64,000 nucleotides of DNA from Schizophyllum amplum (Eukaryota; Basidiomycota; Agaricomycetes; Agaricales; Schizophyllaceae): contig VDMD01000001.1 in assembly GCA_007026445.1 (NCBI GenBank), positions 1,550,001 to 1,614,000 on the forward strand, in the 5' to 3' direction. Shown here one piece after another: positions 1 to 11,474 of the stretch. The stretch's first letter is position 1; the number at the start of each line of letters is the position of its first letter. The translations under genes and the position numbers were made by a program. The notes beneath the pieces were generated by a model, which was given only the letters and a program-made list of their open reading frames with translations, was not told the DNA's origin and did not search any database.

Positions 1-1912
1 AGCAAAAAAGAGGCGAATCAGAAAGGCAAGAACAAGAAGTACGATGGCCAGGAGGCAAGTGGAAAAAAACGCTTACGATAATGTGGTACGCTGTCCATCC
101 ACTTATTCAATTCCGAGTCAAGCTCAGAAACAATACGCTGGTCCCAAGCGACTCCAGCCCGCCCGTTCTTCAATCGGAACTTGGCGGTGGTGTACAGGTT
201 GCGGAAGGCGATGGAATGAAGGTCGACGACCTGGCGACTATGTAAGTAAGACGCGATCGACGGGAACCGGAACGGTCATCGCAGACATAGCGCGGTCATC
301 GGATGTCGTAACCAACCTTGAGGAGCGTATTGAAGTACGTCGCCGTGCGGGCTAGCGTTCCCTCTGGTTGCATAAAGCTGCTTGAACCATCGGTGCTCTC
401 CCAGTATTCATCATCGCACTCGATGGGAAACTCGACGTCGATACTGAGACACTATTCGTTCAGCCGCTGACCCAAGTAGACGCATCACACTCACTCATCA
501 TGGTGTAGCGCGGTTGGACGGCCGAGGAATGCGCTCGACAGCCGGTCAAGAATGGTTAACGTCCTGTACATGATACGTTAGACCAACGAAAGGGAGCATG
601 CCCGCATGCATACCAAAAAGCGCGCTTCCACTGCTCCGTCTGGGGCGTTTTCGTCGCACTACTTCGCCGATGCACGCCAACCTCCTCACAATAGCGCAGC
701 GCCATGCCTAGCACATTCCACGAGCCTTGTGGTGTGTTCGTCGCATTGATGTACAGAATAACAAGCTGAGGATGGTGCGTCATGCCACAGATCATTTGGC
801 CTGTCGAGGGGGCTTACGCAGTAGCATTGGATTTCGTGCAGCGACGATACCTCGAACAAGGACCGTCGCCGCATGAGATTAATCTGGTCGAAATAATCCC
901 AGCCAGCAGAGAGCCTGTCGCCTGGGTCAAGCCAGGTTCGCGGCTCGTTCGTCACACGCGACGCCACTGCGCAAAGGGCGAGCACCATGCCACCGAAATC
1001 TCGGTCATGATGATGCAGGCCGCTTTGGAGTTCGCGCTCGAAAGTAGGGCGATGGAGGATGTTCAAAACAGGCTGCACGTCCGCAAAGAATACTTCAATA
1101 AGATGGCGCATCAGGTCCGGCTCGGGAAACCTATATGCGATGTGGGGAGCCTGATCGTCAAGCAAGCTGAGTTCCCAGGTCTCCATCTGCCAGAATTTGT
1201 CCCGCCGGATGAGGCGCTCGAAGCACTCCAGGCTCATCTTGCCGACATACTCCTCCTTGACGTTGAGAGCGGATTTCATAAGCATAAAGCTGCTCGACTT
1301 GCCGAAGAAGCGGAGAGGGAGCGATTGTATGTCGAGCTGTTTCAGCCTCTCGTTGAGCTCGTTCTGCGTGCGCTCGTCCTCGTCATCATCCACAATGTCT
1401 TCGGGAGATGAGCCCGCGACGAGCGCGAAAGATTCGGGGGAGTTGGATTCTGAGTTTGCGGAGCCCTTGGTAAGTTCTTTCGCAACATCCATGCCGGGGT
1501 TGAGCTGACGAAGGGCTGAGTATGCGTCAAGTGGCTTAGGAAGAGACACACCTTGTGCAATAACTCCTCCATCTTGTTGATGCGCGACTCCAGGTCCTCA
1601 ACATAGCGCTTCTGTGGTCCGCGCTTTCGAACAGGGATCGTGTGCGTGCACTCGAGGTTGAACGATATGCAGTTCGAGCAGCGGTTGCGGGGCATCTGGG
1701 AGCTGTCGCCTGCAAGCCATCAGCCGGGGGCGGGTACCTCTTTCGAGAGATCGCACATTTCGCTGCAAATAGGGTCAGCACTGTGCAGGGAGAGGGGACG
1801 AGATTGTACTCTTTCGCTTGCGACAGTGGTCGCATGCGCGGGGGAGACGCTTCTGTTTCTTGTTCGCGAGATTACTGATTCCAGGCGCAAAGTCGTCTTC
1901 GTCGGAGGACAT
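1..1912 (-). CDS. Zn2Cys6 fungal-specific transcription factor (3' end outside window)
   Basis: Nuclear DNA-binding regulator of the Gal4-type class. The start is the ATG at 1912, followed by an acidic stretch, a basic KKQKR patch and CDHCRKRKTKC. The last Cys codon of that motif is split by an intron, and the cluster finishes with CSNC and a further Cys. A RGPQKRYVEDLESRI coiled-coil linker follows. The fungal_trans middle homology domain then runs across several exons: ILHRPTFER near 1040-1070, GMALRYCEEVGVHRR near 650-710, LDRLSSAFLGRP near 500-540 and ECDDEYWE near 400-420. An exon near 90-200 still encodes this domain, so the C-terminus lies beyond base 1. At least six exons are visible. 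It resembles the regulator at 22178-25210 throughout. Its target is unknown; the adjacent catabolic genes are candidates by position only. Confidence 0.9.
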
Positions 1913-3273
1913 GATGGTGGGTGCGATGAGGCGGTTCACACGCGATCGCTGTTGAAGACATCGCCAAACGAACAATTCATCACCATCGCTGCCGGTCACC
2001 CTGCCGCCGGAGGAAACTGCCGTAACCCGTTCCCGAATCCCGCGTATCTGGATTATGTCCAGCCACGGTCACGTCCTCCGTCTTGTAACTATTGAAGCTG
2101 TCCAAGCCTCTCCAAGAACACAGTATATTATCCTCAAAGAACATGAGTTTTCCCATACAACAGGCAAAGCTCGAACACCGAGTTCGTTCAACTTTACTTG
2201 AACTTTACTTCGAGCTGAAGACTCGGGTGACGTGACATGTCACGTGAGGGATGTTCAAGTTCAGAAAGTAAGAGTCCCCCGGGCTAGAGGAAACATCACA
2301 ATCGTAACGGTGGATTACATACTCCAGTCAGTGATGTTGACGTTCATATTCGTCTACTTAAGCCATTGCTGCTGTGGTCAGGATATCTTTCAGCGACGCG
2401 TAACTCTTCTTGAGCGCCGAGTTGCGAAAGAGTCCCGATTCTTCCTGAGATTTTCCCTTGCACGGTCCTGCCCTCTCGAGTATTGAGTACCTGCCGCTAG
2501 CTAACAGCGCGCTTCTTCATCACCCACCTGCCGATCGCGTTACGAACCCTGGGAACGTCGGTCCCTGCAGTGGACGCGTCGAAGGGCGTCCCTTTCCTCG
2601 TACGCATCGACGAGCTCCCCTCCAACCCATCTCTCGGCAGTCGAAAAGCCGCACTGTGCAGCAGATACGTTGCTGTCACTGGTCGCAAACAGGAAGATGT
2701 GTGGGCCGCGTGGCTCGGCGGTCCCGAGAGGTCCAAGCGCTTTCGGCGCCAGCGCGCGATCAGGCGTCAATTATTGCTCTTGACCATGACCTCTCGAGGC
2801 CGGCTCGGTCCCGACACGTCTCCCCTGGCCCGCTCAGCAACAGTACGCGCAAAAGCTTCGGGTCTGCCCTTCTGCATCGGCGCGTTAGGTGCGTTGCAGA
2901 GCCTCTGGACGCGGAGCAACCCTTTTCACAACGGAGCCTCAGTTGCGTCAATGATCTCTGAAGCAAGAGGAAGGACTGCTCGTCCCTTTCTTGCCGCTTA
3001 CCGGCACAGCCATACTCATCCCTCGGAGAAGCTGCAATGGACCCAGGATGGATCCTCCTTCGGTGGTGAATCTGCGGTCGATGGCGCTGCTTTCGAAGGA
3101 GGTGAATATCATTTACATTTAGCCATACAATATATATTATACACACAAGCCACCCCTCTGTCCCTACCGCCCCCCAACTTGGGCCGCCGCAAAGCCACCC
3201 ATGGGAAACAAGTCAAGTATACCTGAGGGCCCTGGTGGTGTCTCTGGTCGCAAAGGCTCATTTACATACTAAC
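1913..3273. other. Long intergenic stretch, no confident gene
   Basis: This is 1361 bp between the start of the regulator and the 3' end of the oxygenase gene. A forward open frame at 2570-3226 (218 codons) and an opposing one at 2760-3146 have no recognisable motif, and the GC-rich composition gives open frames by chance. Nearest the regulator are a short direct repeat (AACTTTACTT twice near 2195-2215) and the palindrome at 2231-2244. I see no RNA gene or transposon ends. Confidence 0.5.
2231..2244. promoter_or_regulatory. 14-bp perfect palindrome containing part of an E-box
   Basis: CGTGACATGTCACG equals its own reverse complement and runs into CACGTG, the bHLH-type E-box. It lies about 320 bp upstream of the regulator's start codon. 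A binding-site role is inferred from symmetry and position only. Confidence 0.35.
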
Positions 3274-4455
3274 TCAGTAGACGAGGGCGAGGCGGAGCTC
3301 GATGCTTTGGCGGGGGCTGCCCAGGTGCTTCCTGGCATCATCGAAGACTAGGACGACGCATGTGAGCTTGCGGGCGGAGATAGCCAATCTACGACTTACA
3401 GGCGGTGTGCGGCACGCAACCTGCCTTGCCGTACGGTATGGCTGCGAGAGGTAAGCATTTAGCCATCTTTCTCAGCACATATACTATACTCACTGTTGTC
3501 AAACTGCCTGAAGATGAGAGCCTCGTCGGGCATCTGGTCATGGATATACATCCACCGCATGTTCGCTGCAACGCTGTCAGCCGGACCCCATTCATGGTGT
3601 AGAGCCACATACCGTTGTGCCGGATGAAGTAGCCGCCACCGTACTGTGCAACGATATCAGTGGGAGACGGAATGGAGGGGGGCCTGCGCACCTGGTCCGT
3701 GGTCCACATCATGTCATTCGGATCGACGGTTGACGCGTCGCAGAGCGCTAGAGGTGCGTCCATGATCGGACCGTTGAGGGGGCGCCAAACATTGCTGACA
3801 AGCGGTCAGCATCGGCGGGCGTCGTGCGTGAGCGCAAAGTCAAGACGCACATGATCGCCACCCTCTCTGCATCCTCGTGCTCGCCGTCGAATGCTGCGAG
3901 CAGCCGCGAGCGGGCGCGCTCCTTGTTGATATCGACGTGGACGGCGGGAACAGGCTGCATCCCGAGGACCTTCTGCTGCGCCTGATCGTAGTTGGCGTTC
4001 GTGTTATCCTCATCGCCTGGTGTGCGCCGCCTGTGATCGTGGTCAATACATCGGTCGCGTCCTTGACAGTGCGTGCGCACCGAATCTGATAGTTGATGCA
4101 TCTGACATCCTTCGCGCCGGTGATTCCCTTGACGTAGCTGTCATCGCGGTCAGTGTACACGAAGGAAAGCGCGTGAAGGAAGCGCGCACTCGCAAGTGAA
4201 CTTGGAGTAGCGATCCTCCCAGCCCTCCGCTTCGTCCAAGCCTTCGAACGGAAGGGATACCCAGGTGAAGCCGTTCTCCTCCAGCGTCGGTTTCTTGGTC
4301 TCCTTGCGCAAGTCATGCATGGGAACGTCGCTCGGACTGAGGTATAGGCTCTCGCCATTCGCGGCCAGTTTGACGAACGGGAACTCAAACGCGCCCGGGG
4401 CGGTCTTGTCGTCTGCAAAGTTGAGGCTTGCGCGGAAGGGGGCGGTTTGGACCAT
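3274..4455 (-). CDS. CmcJ/AsaB/NvfI-like oxygenase family protein
   Basis: Member of the fungal and bacterial family named for CmcJ (cephamycin 7-methoxylation), GA4 desaturase and AsaB, usually about 280-320 aa, oxidising small secondary metabolites. The start ATG at 4455 gives MVQTAPFRASLNF. Five introns restore a continuous frame: FTC-DYVKGITG, NYQIR-RRTPGDE, VAI-INVWRPLNGP, FIRHN-ANMRWMYIHDQMPDEAL and VPHTA-FFDDARKHLG. Family signatures are VPAVHVDINK (a His-x-Asp pair, likely metal-binding), VWRPL..P, the MRWMYI..MxPDEAL block and the terminal PRQSIELRLALVY. The stop is at 3274-3276. No signal peptide is seen, so it is probably cytosolic. The gene sits between the regulator and a transporter, which suggests metabolism of a small molecule. 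Substrate is not predictable. Confidence 0.85.
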
Positions 4456-5114
4456 TGTATCGTTGTGTGGAGATGAGAGGATGCGATAAGTTGGGATGCG
4501 AGACGTCGCGGTGGAGGAGCAGAGGAAGGAAGTCTCCAAGTGGCTTCAGGTACCCGCCTTCAATTTGCTGATATACGTATGCTGACGCGTTCGAGATTCA
4601 GTCTGGGCGTGCGGGATGGGGATGCGGGATTGAGAGCGCGGGGTCGAGGATGCCGAAAGGACGTTCTCAGGAACTGTGATAAGGTCGGGACCATGGAAGC
4701 AAAATGAGATAAGATCGTTGATCGAGATGATCTAGCAGGCTGCGGTGTCTAAATCGCCGAGCGGCTTCTCAACACCGCGAGCCCGCGCTCGTGTGCGCGC
4801 ACCGCGTCGGTGCCGGTGCGCGTTCCGCCCCGCCTGGGTTTTCGCCTCTGCCGAACGCATGGTGTGGTCTCTGCACCTCGAAGGTCGCGCTCGCCGTGTC
4901 TCGCGCCCTCCACAGCTCCTGCTGCCACAGAGCTCATTCCACCTTTCATTGCGCTGTGGAGAGACGCGTCAGTCGCTAATACAAAGCCCCGCGGTGCCTC
5001 CCGAGCCACTTATCTAAACGCGGATGATAAGTGCGCGTCCAGGAATATATAAGTCCGCGCGACGTCTTGGACTCTTGAGCCCCATCCACCGCCTCCCCCC
5101 GACATCCTCCCAAG
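4456..5114. other. Divergent promoter region between oxygenase and transporter
   Basis: This 659-bp spacer separates two divergently transcribed genes. Short open frames on both strands (about 4745-5050) carry no motif. A TATATAA box at 5046-5052 lies 63 bp upstream of the transporter ATG. Confidence 0.6.
5046..5052 (+). promoter_or_regulatory. TATA box of the MFS transporter
   Basis: TATATAA, 63 bp before the ATG at 5115, a usual fungal spacing. It is followed by a C-rich leader. Confidence 0.6.
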
Positions 5115-7196
5115 ATGGTAGCCGGCGTCGATTCGTTCAGGAGCATTCCCAACCATGACTCTCACCTGGTAAGTCCCTCTGTACTGAGCCCAGCCGCTTG
5201 ACTCATTCGTGCGGCAGCCATGGTGGAAGAACAAGGGACTGCGCGAGCTCAACCTGCTCCTCCTCTGTATCTTCGTGGCCCAGTTCTTGAACGGCTACGA
5301 CAGTGCCCTGGTCAGCAGCTTCCAGTCCATGGCTTCTTGGAAGAATTGTACGTTGCCAAAGGCGCCTGCGTTCCGACGCCCACTGATTCCATGATGCGCA
5401 GCTCTCGACAACCCCGATTCCAGCAAGATCGGTCTTCTGAATGCGTCGATGTATCTGTCTGGCAGTGCGTAACTCGCCATGGGTGTACGGATCGTGTGTG
5501 CTGACTTGCGTATCTCAGTGGCCATCGCTCCGGTGGCCGCATTCATCGCGGACAGGTATGGGCGCAAGTGGTGCATCCGCTATTCCTCCGCCGCCAACTT
5601 TGTTGGTACGGCCATCGGTACCGCGTCCGGCGCGGGCTCCACGAACGGCTACGGCATGTTCATTGCCTCCCGTCTCATTGTGAGTGTTGCGACCGTACGC
5701 TCGGTGTGGTATTTGGGGCTGATCCAACGCTGCAGATCGGCTCTGGGTTGGCCTTCGCGCTCATGGTCTGCCCTATCATGTGAGTCGATGATGTTCTTGC
5801 TCCGTCTGCTGCGCACTGACCTTGTATGCAGTTTGCAAGAACTTCCGCACCCGAGGCACCGGACATGGCTTGCAGGCTCCTTTAACATCTCGTTCATCGT
5901 TGGAAACTTCATTGCGGGCTGGGTCACTTTCGTACGCCGTAACATCTCAAGAACCTGCACGCGACGGTCTGATTCTTTTTCCAGGGCTGCAGTTACGTCA
6001 AGAGCGACTGGGCGTGGCGCGTTCCCTACCTCATTCATCTTCCCTTCGCCCTGCTCATGATGATCCTCATCAACTGGGTTCCCGAGTCGCCACGTTGGCT
6101 CAGTGCGTACACGTAACATCAACGCTCACAGTCCCACTGACAGTGTCGTAGTCAACAGGGGTCGTGAGGAGGAGGCGCGTGCGCTCTTCGTCAAGTACCA
6201 CGCCAACGGCTACGAGAACGACGAGCTTGTGGCGTTCGAGATGGCCGAGGTCAAGGAGGCCATTGTCCACGAGAAGGAGTGGCACCAGGACTCCTGGGCG
6301 TCGATCTTCAAGAACAAGAGCAGCCGGCACCGTGTTGGCTGCGTGATGTTGATCGCGATCTGCCAGAACTTGTCCGGCACGGCCATCATCGCGTACTACT
6401 ACACGTCCAGTGAGTACTTTCATCTCTCCATCGTTCACAAGTCTAACTTCTCTCAGTCCTCAAGCTCGTCGGCATCACGGACACCCCGACGCAGACGGGT
6501 ATCAACGCCGGCCTTACTTCGTTCACCGTGGTCATGGCGCTCTTCGGCCTGTGGCTCACCGAGCGCGTCCGTCGGCGCCCGCAGCTCTTCGTCACCTGGA
6601 TCGCCGTCATCATCGCGAACATCGGGCTCACTGTCTGCACGGCCGAGTACACCAAGACGGGCAACACGGGCGCGGGTATTGGCGCCGTCGTCTTCGTGTG
6701 GTTGTACAACGGTGCCTTCTTCGTGTCCTGCGGCTCGATCTTCTTCTCGTACCCGGCGGAGGTCCTGCACTACTCTATTCGCGCGAAGGGCATGATGGTG
6801 TGGACCATCACCGCCAAGTGTCTCTCCGTGTTCAGCGCGTACACGAACCCTGTTGCGAGTGAGTCTCAGCGTAGTTCCTCGCTGTATTGCCTTAGTTGAC
6901 CGTCGTCACAGTGACGAACATCGGCTGGAAGTGGTACACCTTCTACACCTGCATTCTCGTCATCACCGGAGTCTGCCTCTTCCTATTCATCGTCGAGACT
7001 AAGGGTCGCACGCTCGAGGAGTGCGTACTTCCTCTCGGTATACCGCGCCCCGCGCTGACTTATATGCAGAATCGGCCAACTCTTCGACGGTGTCCCGCTC
7101 GAGGCCGCTCAGCACCCGGGCCACACCATTGAGGAGCTCAAGAAGGACCCGACATCGGTCAACGTCTCCCCGGCCGAGTCACTGGAGAAGGTCTGA
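5115..7196 (+). CDS. MFS sugar-type transporter (lactose permease/hexose transporter-like)
   Basis: Proton-coupled plasma-membrane importer of the major facilitator sugar-transporter family, about 520 aa with 12 expected helices. Exon 1 (MVAGVDSFRSIPNHDSHL) joins PWWKNKGLRELNLLLL. Signatures appear in the expected order: LNGYDSALVSSFQ in helix 1, ADRYGRKW (helix 2-3 loop), PESPRWL after helix 6, and ETKGRTLEE after helix 12 near 6998-7022. About ten short introns separate the exons. The protein ends SPAESLEKV with the stop at 7194-7196. In the family the substrate may be a mono- or disaccharide, quinate or a related compound, and the sequence does not decide. The flanking genes encode oxidative and decarboxylating enzymes, so an organic acid or sugar acid is possible. 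Confidence 0.92.
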
Positions 7197-8015
7197 GCTT
7201 CTCTCGTATCGACTTTCCCCGCTTGTGGCACCTTCTGGCATGTGTAGATAGATTTCTTTCAGCGCTCATCGTGTGTTCACCTTTGTATCATTATCGTGTA
7301 GGCACTTGGAGCAGACATACATGGGGGTTTTTTGTAATGTTTTCGACGAGTAGTAGACATAAAATTCGTTCATTCACTCAAAGACCGCACTCTCTAAAGT
7401 TGCTCTAAAGTCTAAGTATCACAATTAAATCATGATTCGTAACGCAAGATACTCAATCATCATGGGCCTGGATATGAATTGCAGCGTGCCGTGGGCGCGG
7501 GATATCGATGCGGCCACAATTCGGGCTTTGATACTTAAGTCGAATACATTCCCCGGCAAACCCTTGACGGGGATCTTTCTTCAACTTGTCCACCGTGCCC
7601 TCCCAGCTCCGGCATTCAATCCCGCCACTGAAACCTGCATGAACCTTCTCGGCGAGGCCTTTCGCGTGTGCGTCGTCCTCATGACCACTGCAGTCCCGAG
7701 CCCACTCCCGCTGGTACTAAATAATGTCCTTTACGATGCAGCGGGTTCCATGTACTAGGCAAGGGTGCATGCTGCACAAGCAATGTCCATGTCTATCGGT
7801 ACATTGTCTTGCGCCCCCATTGTCGGCTTACGTTCGCTCGTAAACGCTGCAGCTTTGAACTGCACCCTATAGTAGTCCTTTATGCGCAAGGGGGCTGCCC
7901 GAACGCCTCTCTCGTGGAGGACGCTGCGCCAGGCCGGGCTGTGTTCCCCTGAATTCGAGGAGTAGGCCCAAAAACACATAAATGAATTCATATATACCCC
8001 CATGAGCAGTCACGT
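7197..8015. other. Convergent intergenic region, nothing firm
   Basis: This 819-bp stretch lies between two converging genes and is AT-richer in its first half. A forward open frame of 108 codons (7432-7758) has no motif or codon pattern like its neighbours. It probably holds the 3' UTRs of both genes. Confidence 0.55.
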
Positions 8016-9557
8016 CTAAGCTGAGAACATGCCCGGATACTCGATCTTCTGCATGAACTCCTCCCGCTTCCCCCATATCTGGTCGATTGACGTGTACCCG
8101 CAAAGACCGAGCGTGATCTCAGTCTCGCACAGCAAGCCACGAACAACCTGCTCCACGCCTTCGCTGCCCGCGAGAGCGAGACCGTACATGTACGGACGAC
8201 CCACTGCAGACATGGTCAGCGCGCCGTCAAGGGAGCAGGAGATTATACGCACGCAGAACGGCCTGCGCGCCGATCGCGATGGCCTTGACGATATCGCTCC
8301 CTCGGCGGATGCCAGAGTCAAAGAGCACGGTGAACTTGCCCGCCTTCTGTGCCTCCTTGATGCGCGGGTCACCCGTGATCGTCTCGAGTGCCATCAACGC
8401 AGGCAGACACCCATCGATCTGGCGGCCACCTGTAGGGAGCGTCAATACACACGAAACGAGAAATCGTGATATGAGAAACACGCACCGTGGTTGGACACAA
8501 TAATTCCATCGCAGCCGACCTCCATCGCCTTCAGCGCGTCGTCAAGCGACATGATGCCCTTCAGCATGAGCGGCCCCTCCCAATGCTTGCGCACGAACGC
8601 CAGCTCGTCCCACGTCCGGAAGAGGCCAGAGTGGATCTGCCGCGCCCAGTTGCGCCCGAGCTGCTTCATCTGGAGCTCGTGTTCGTCGCCCGCCGCACGC
8701 TTTGCGTCCAAGTCGGCCGGATCGAAGGGGAACGGCGTACGCTCGTCCGGGCGCGCCTCGAGCTGCTGCGAGGCCATGAACGCGGGGTCGCTCGTGCCGA
8801 CCTGGATGCCGACGCCGTGCATGAACGGCAGGAACGCGGTGTCGAGGTCGTACGGACGCCAGCCCATACACATCGTATCCAGCGTGACGATACACGCGGT
8901 GTAGCCCGACTTCTTCGCGCGGTTGAGGAGGGAGACAGTGATAGGCTCTGAGCGCGGCCAGTAGAGCTGGTACCAGCGCGGGCCGGCGCCGTTCGCGGCA
9001 GCGCAGTCCTCGAGGGAGCGCGTGGCAGCAGTGGACATGATGAAAGGGACCTCCATCCGACCGCATGCGGCGGCGGCGCATACCTCACCCTCGGGGTGGA
9101 TCATGCCGTGCACACCGATGGGCGCGAGGAGGAGGGGCGACTTGTACTTGACTCCGAATAAGGTGGTCTGTGGAGATTGTTGGCGATGTATTCGCGGGAA
9201 TGCATCGTAGTGCGCACCTCAAGAGACCGATCGGACGAGTCCACGAGCATCTTCGGGATGAGGGCCCATCGCTCAAAAGCTTTGCGGTTCGCGCGATCAG
9301 TCGAGCCAGCACCAGCGCTGCCGAAGACGTATAGGAAGGCGGCTAACGATCAATGAGCGAGAGCTGGTAGCTGCAGCGTTGAAATTACCTTTGGAGTGTG
9401 GATGGGATTTGAGCGCTTCCTTTGCAGCTTCCTCCAGCTTTTCCGGGTCGTATGAACCGACCAGAGGCGGTACTCTGCCACCATATACCACGCTCATGTA
9501 GGTAGACCATGACTCCGGGACTTCCTGGTCAGCTTCGAGGGCGGCCTTGAACGACAT
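8016..9557 (-). CDS. FMN-dependent 2-hydroxy-acid oxidase (lactate 2-monooxygenase-like)
   Basis: TIM-barrel flavoenzyme of the lactate oxidase / glycolate oxidase family, oxidising an L-2-hydroxy acid at an FMN centre. There is no cytochrome b5 domain, so it is not a cytochrome b2. The protein starts [17 protein letters not shown] at 9557; a Met four codons upstream (9569) is a weaker alternative. Motifs are [42 protein letters not shown], and [17 protein letters not shown] with its Lys. The catalytic SNH/GGRQ His-Arg pair is split by an intron near 8430-8490, followed by the phosphate-binding [11 protein letters not shown] and [13 protein letters not shown]. The long insert around [15 protein letters not shown] is typical of lactate 2-monooxygenase-like members. 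The true substrate could be another 2-hydroxy acid. It is divergent from the amidohydrolase gene. Confidence 0.9.
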
Positions 9558-10080
9558 GGTTAGGGGCAACGTAGAGGGACAAGATGAACGACGATCAGAG
9601 GGAGGAAATGGTGATATAGGACGTGCCCGTGATGCCTAGGCTCTGGGGACAAGTTCTGGTCCGAAGGCGGGTACGAGAGCAGCTTCCGCGGAGGTGATTC
9701 GGATCGGATGGGCATTGACGATAGGCAAGTTTGCCGAGTCGGTTTGTACGAAAGCGATTGGCTAGCAGTGGTGCAGCGCTGCCGTCGGTGCGCGTACAGC
9801 CCCAAAATTAGTGGCAGCCTTCCTGCCTTCGGCTGTCATGAAAAGGGATCCACGGTGGGAAGTTGATTCTGCTGAGTGCCTGGAGGAAGAAGATGTCCGA
9901 CGAGGAGTACAAGGCCTTCCAAACGCGGATGCCGCAGGTGATCAGCGGCTCCGATCGGGAAGTCGGCATTGATCCCCGATAAGCGCCCGGGATGTTCTGA
10001 TTGCTTCCGTCCCGTGCTATGACCCCCGCCTCGTCTCTTCTTTCCTACCTCCTCCTACCACTGCCATCCTCCGTAGCACC
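9558..10080. promoter_or_regulatory. Divergent promoter between the oxidase and decarboxylase-like genes
   Basis: This 523-bp spacer separates two divergent metabolic genes, so shared control is possible. A pyrimidine-rich tract (CTCTTCTTTCC, about 10030-10070) precedes the downstream ATG. A reverse open frame at 9560-9805 shows no motif. Confidence 0.45.
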
Positions 10081-11317
10081 ATGGCCTCCCCTCTTGTCGA
10101 CGTCCACACCCACGTCTACCTCCCGCGCTACGCAGAGGTCTTGAGATCGCGCTCCGCCGCCCCCAGAATCTTGACGCAGAATGGCGAGGAGCGCCTCGTC
10201 ATCCTCGAAAACGAACCCAGCGGCGGACGCCCGGTCGGCCCCCAGTACTGGGCGCGGGAGGAGAAGTTGAGGTTCATGGATCTGCACGGCATCGACATCT
10301 CCATCGTCAGGTGTGTTGTGTTCACCATCCCGCCGACGAACGCACCCCTGATCGCACTGCAGTACCGCGAACCCTTGGCTTGACTTCTTCGAGGCAGCCG
10401 AAGCGCACACGGTCGCCAAACAGCTCAACGACGACATGGAGGAATACTGCGCCTCATCCCCCGCGTACGCCGATGGCCCGTTGAAACGGCTTTACGGCAT
10501 GGGCCTTCTCCCGCTCGTCCCTGGTATCAGCATCGACGCTTTGCTTGGATGCATAGCGCAGATCAAGGCATTGCCGCATCTTCATGGCCTCATCATGGGT
10601 ACCCGCGGAATCGGCAAAGGCCTTGATGACGAGGCGCTTGAGCCGGTCTGGAAAGCCATCGCCGACGCTGGCCTCGTCGTCTTCCTGCACCCGCACTATG
10701 GCGTCGACAGCGGTGCATGGGGCGAAAAGGACAACGGGCACGTCCTGCCCCTCGCCCTCGGCTTCCCCTTCGAGACGACAACGGTACGCACCCGTCTTTT
10801 CTTCCCCGCCCCATCGACTAACCCCCACCCGCAGGCCATCACCCGCTTCATCCTCGCTGGCGTGTACGACCGCGTGCCCGACCTGCGCATTCTTCTCGCC
10901 CACTCAGGCGGCACGCTTCCCCAACTTTCCTCGCGTCTCGCCTCCTGCATAGATCACGACCCCGTCGTCGCCGCCCGCCTCAAGCACGATGCGCGCTTCT
11001 ACCTCGGCAAGCTCTATTTCGACGCCGTCTGCTACGGCCCGGAGGAGCTTGGTTTCGTCAGCGAGATCGTCTCGCGGTCCGAACGGTACGCTCCGGGCGC
11101 TGACAACTCGTCGTTCGTTGTCGCCAACAGGAAGACGGGTTCGGGGCGCATGATGTTCGGCACCGACCACCCGTTCTTCCCTCCGCTATCGTCGACCGAG
11201 AAGTGGAAGAGTGTCGTGGAGAACCTGGATGCTATCGATACGGTGTCGGGCTGGGACAAGGAGGAGAAGGACGGCGTTCGGGGTGGAAACGCGCTGAAGA
11301 TCTTTGGTATTCTCTAA
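10081..11317 (+). CDS. ACMSD-like amidohydrolase-family decarboxylase
   Basis: Metal-dependent decarboxylase of the amidohydrolase-2 / ACMSD family. Relatives act on aminocarboxymuconate semialdehyde, gamma-resorcylate, 5-carboxyvanillate or orsellinate. The start MASPLVDVHTHVYLP puts the metal His pair at residues 9 and 11, the same numbers as in bacterial ACMSD. Later ligands are the His in VVFLHPHYG, the His in ILLAHSGG and the Asp in MMFGTDHPFF. The end GGNALKIFGIL aligns with the ACMSD C-terminus. Intron 1 is 10311-10362 (52 nt), joining SIVS to TANPWLDF. A second probable intron, 10784-10834, is 51 nt, in frame and free of stops. No targeting signal is seen. ACMSD function itself is not proven, because no kynurenine-pathway neighbours are visible. 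Confidence 0.87.
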
Positions 11318-11474
11318 TCATCGGGCATTTGTTGTATTTCTTGTATAGATCGGGCTTTCTCCATATGCGCGTGGGCCAGCGACGATGAGAGCATTCAACG
11401 CTTGTGATCTTTCAGTGTAAGTAGGTGTACATTTCCTTATTGCGTGCGTCTGTATGTGATGGGTGGTCAACCGG

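Noticed and set aside
782..1411. Forward open frame of 209 codons
   Set aside because: It is exactly antisense to the fungal_trans exon of the first regulator and has no motif.
2570..3226. Forward open frame of 218 codons
   Set aside because: No recognisable domain, an overlapping opposing frame of similar length, and GC-rich sequence where such frames arise by chance.
7432..7758. Forward open frame of 108 codons between converging genes
   Set aside because: No motif; it lies where the two 3' UTRs should be.
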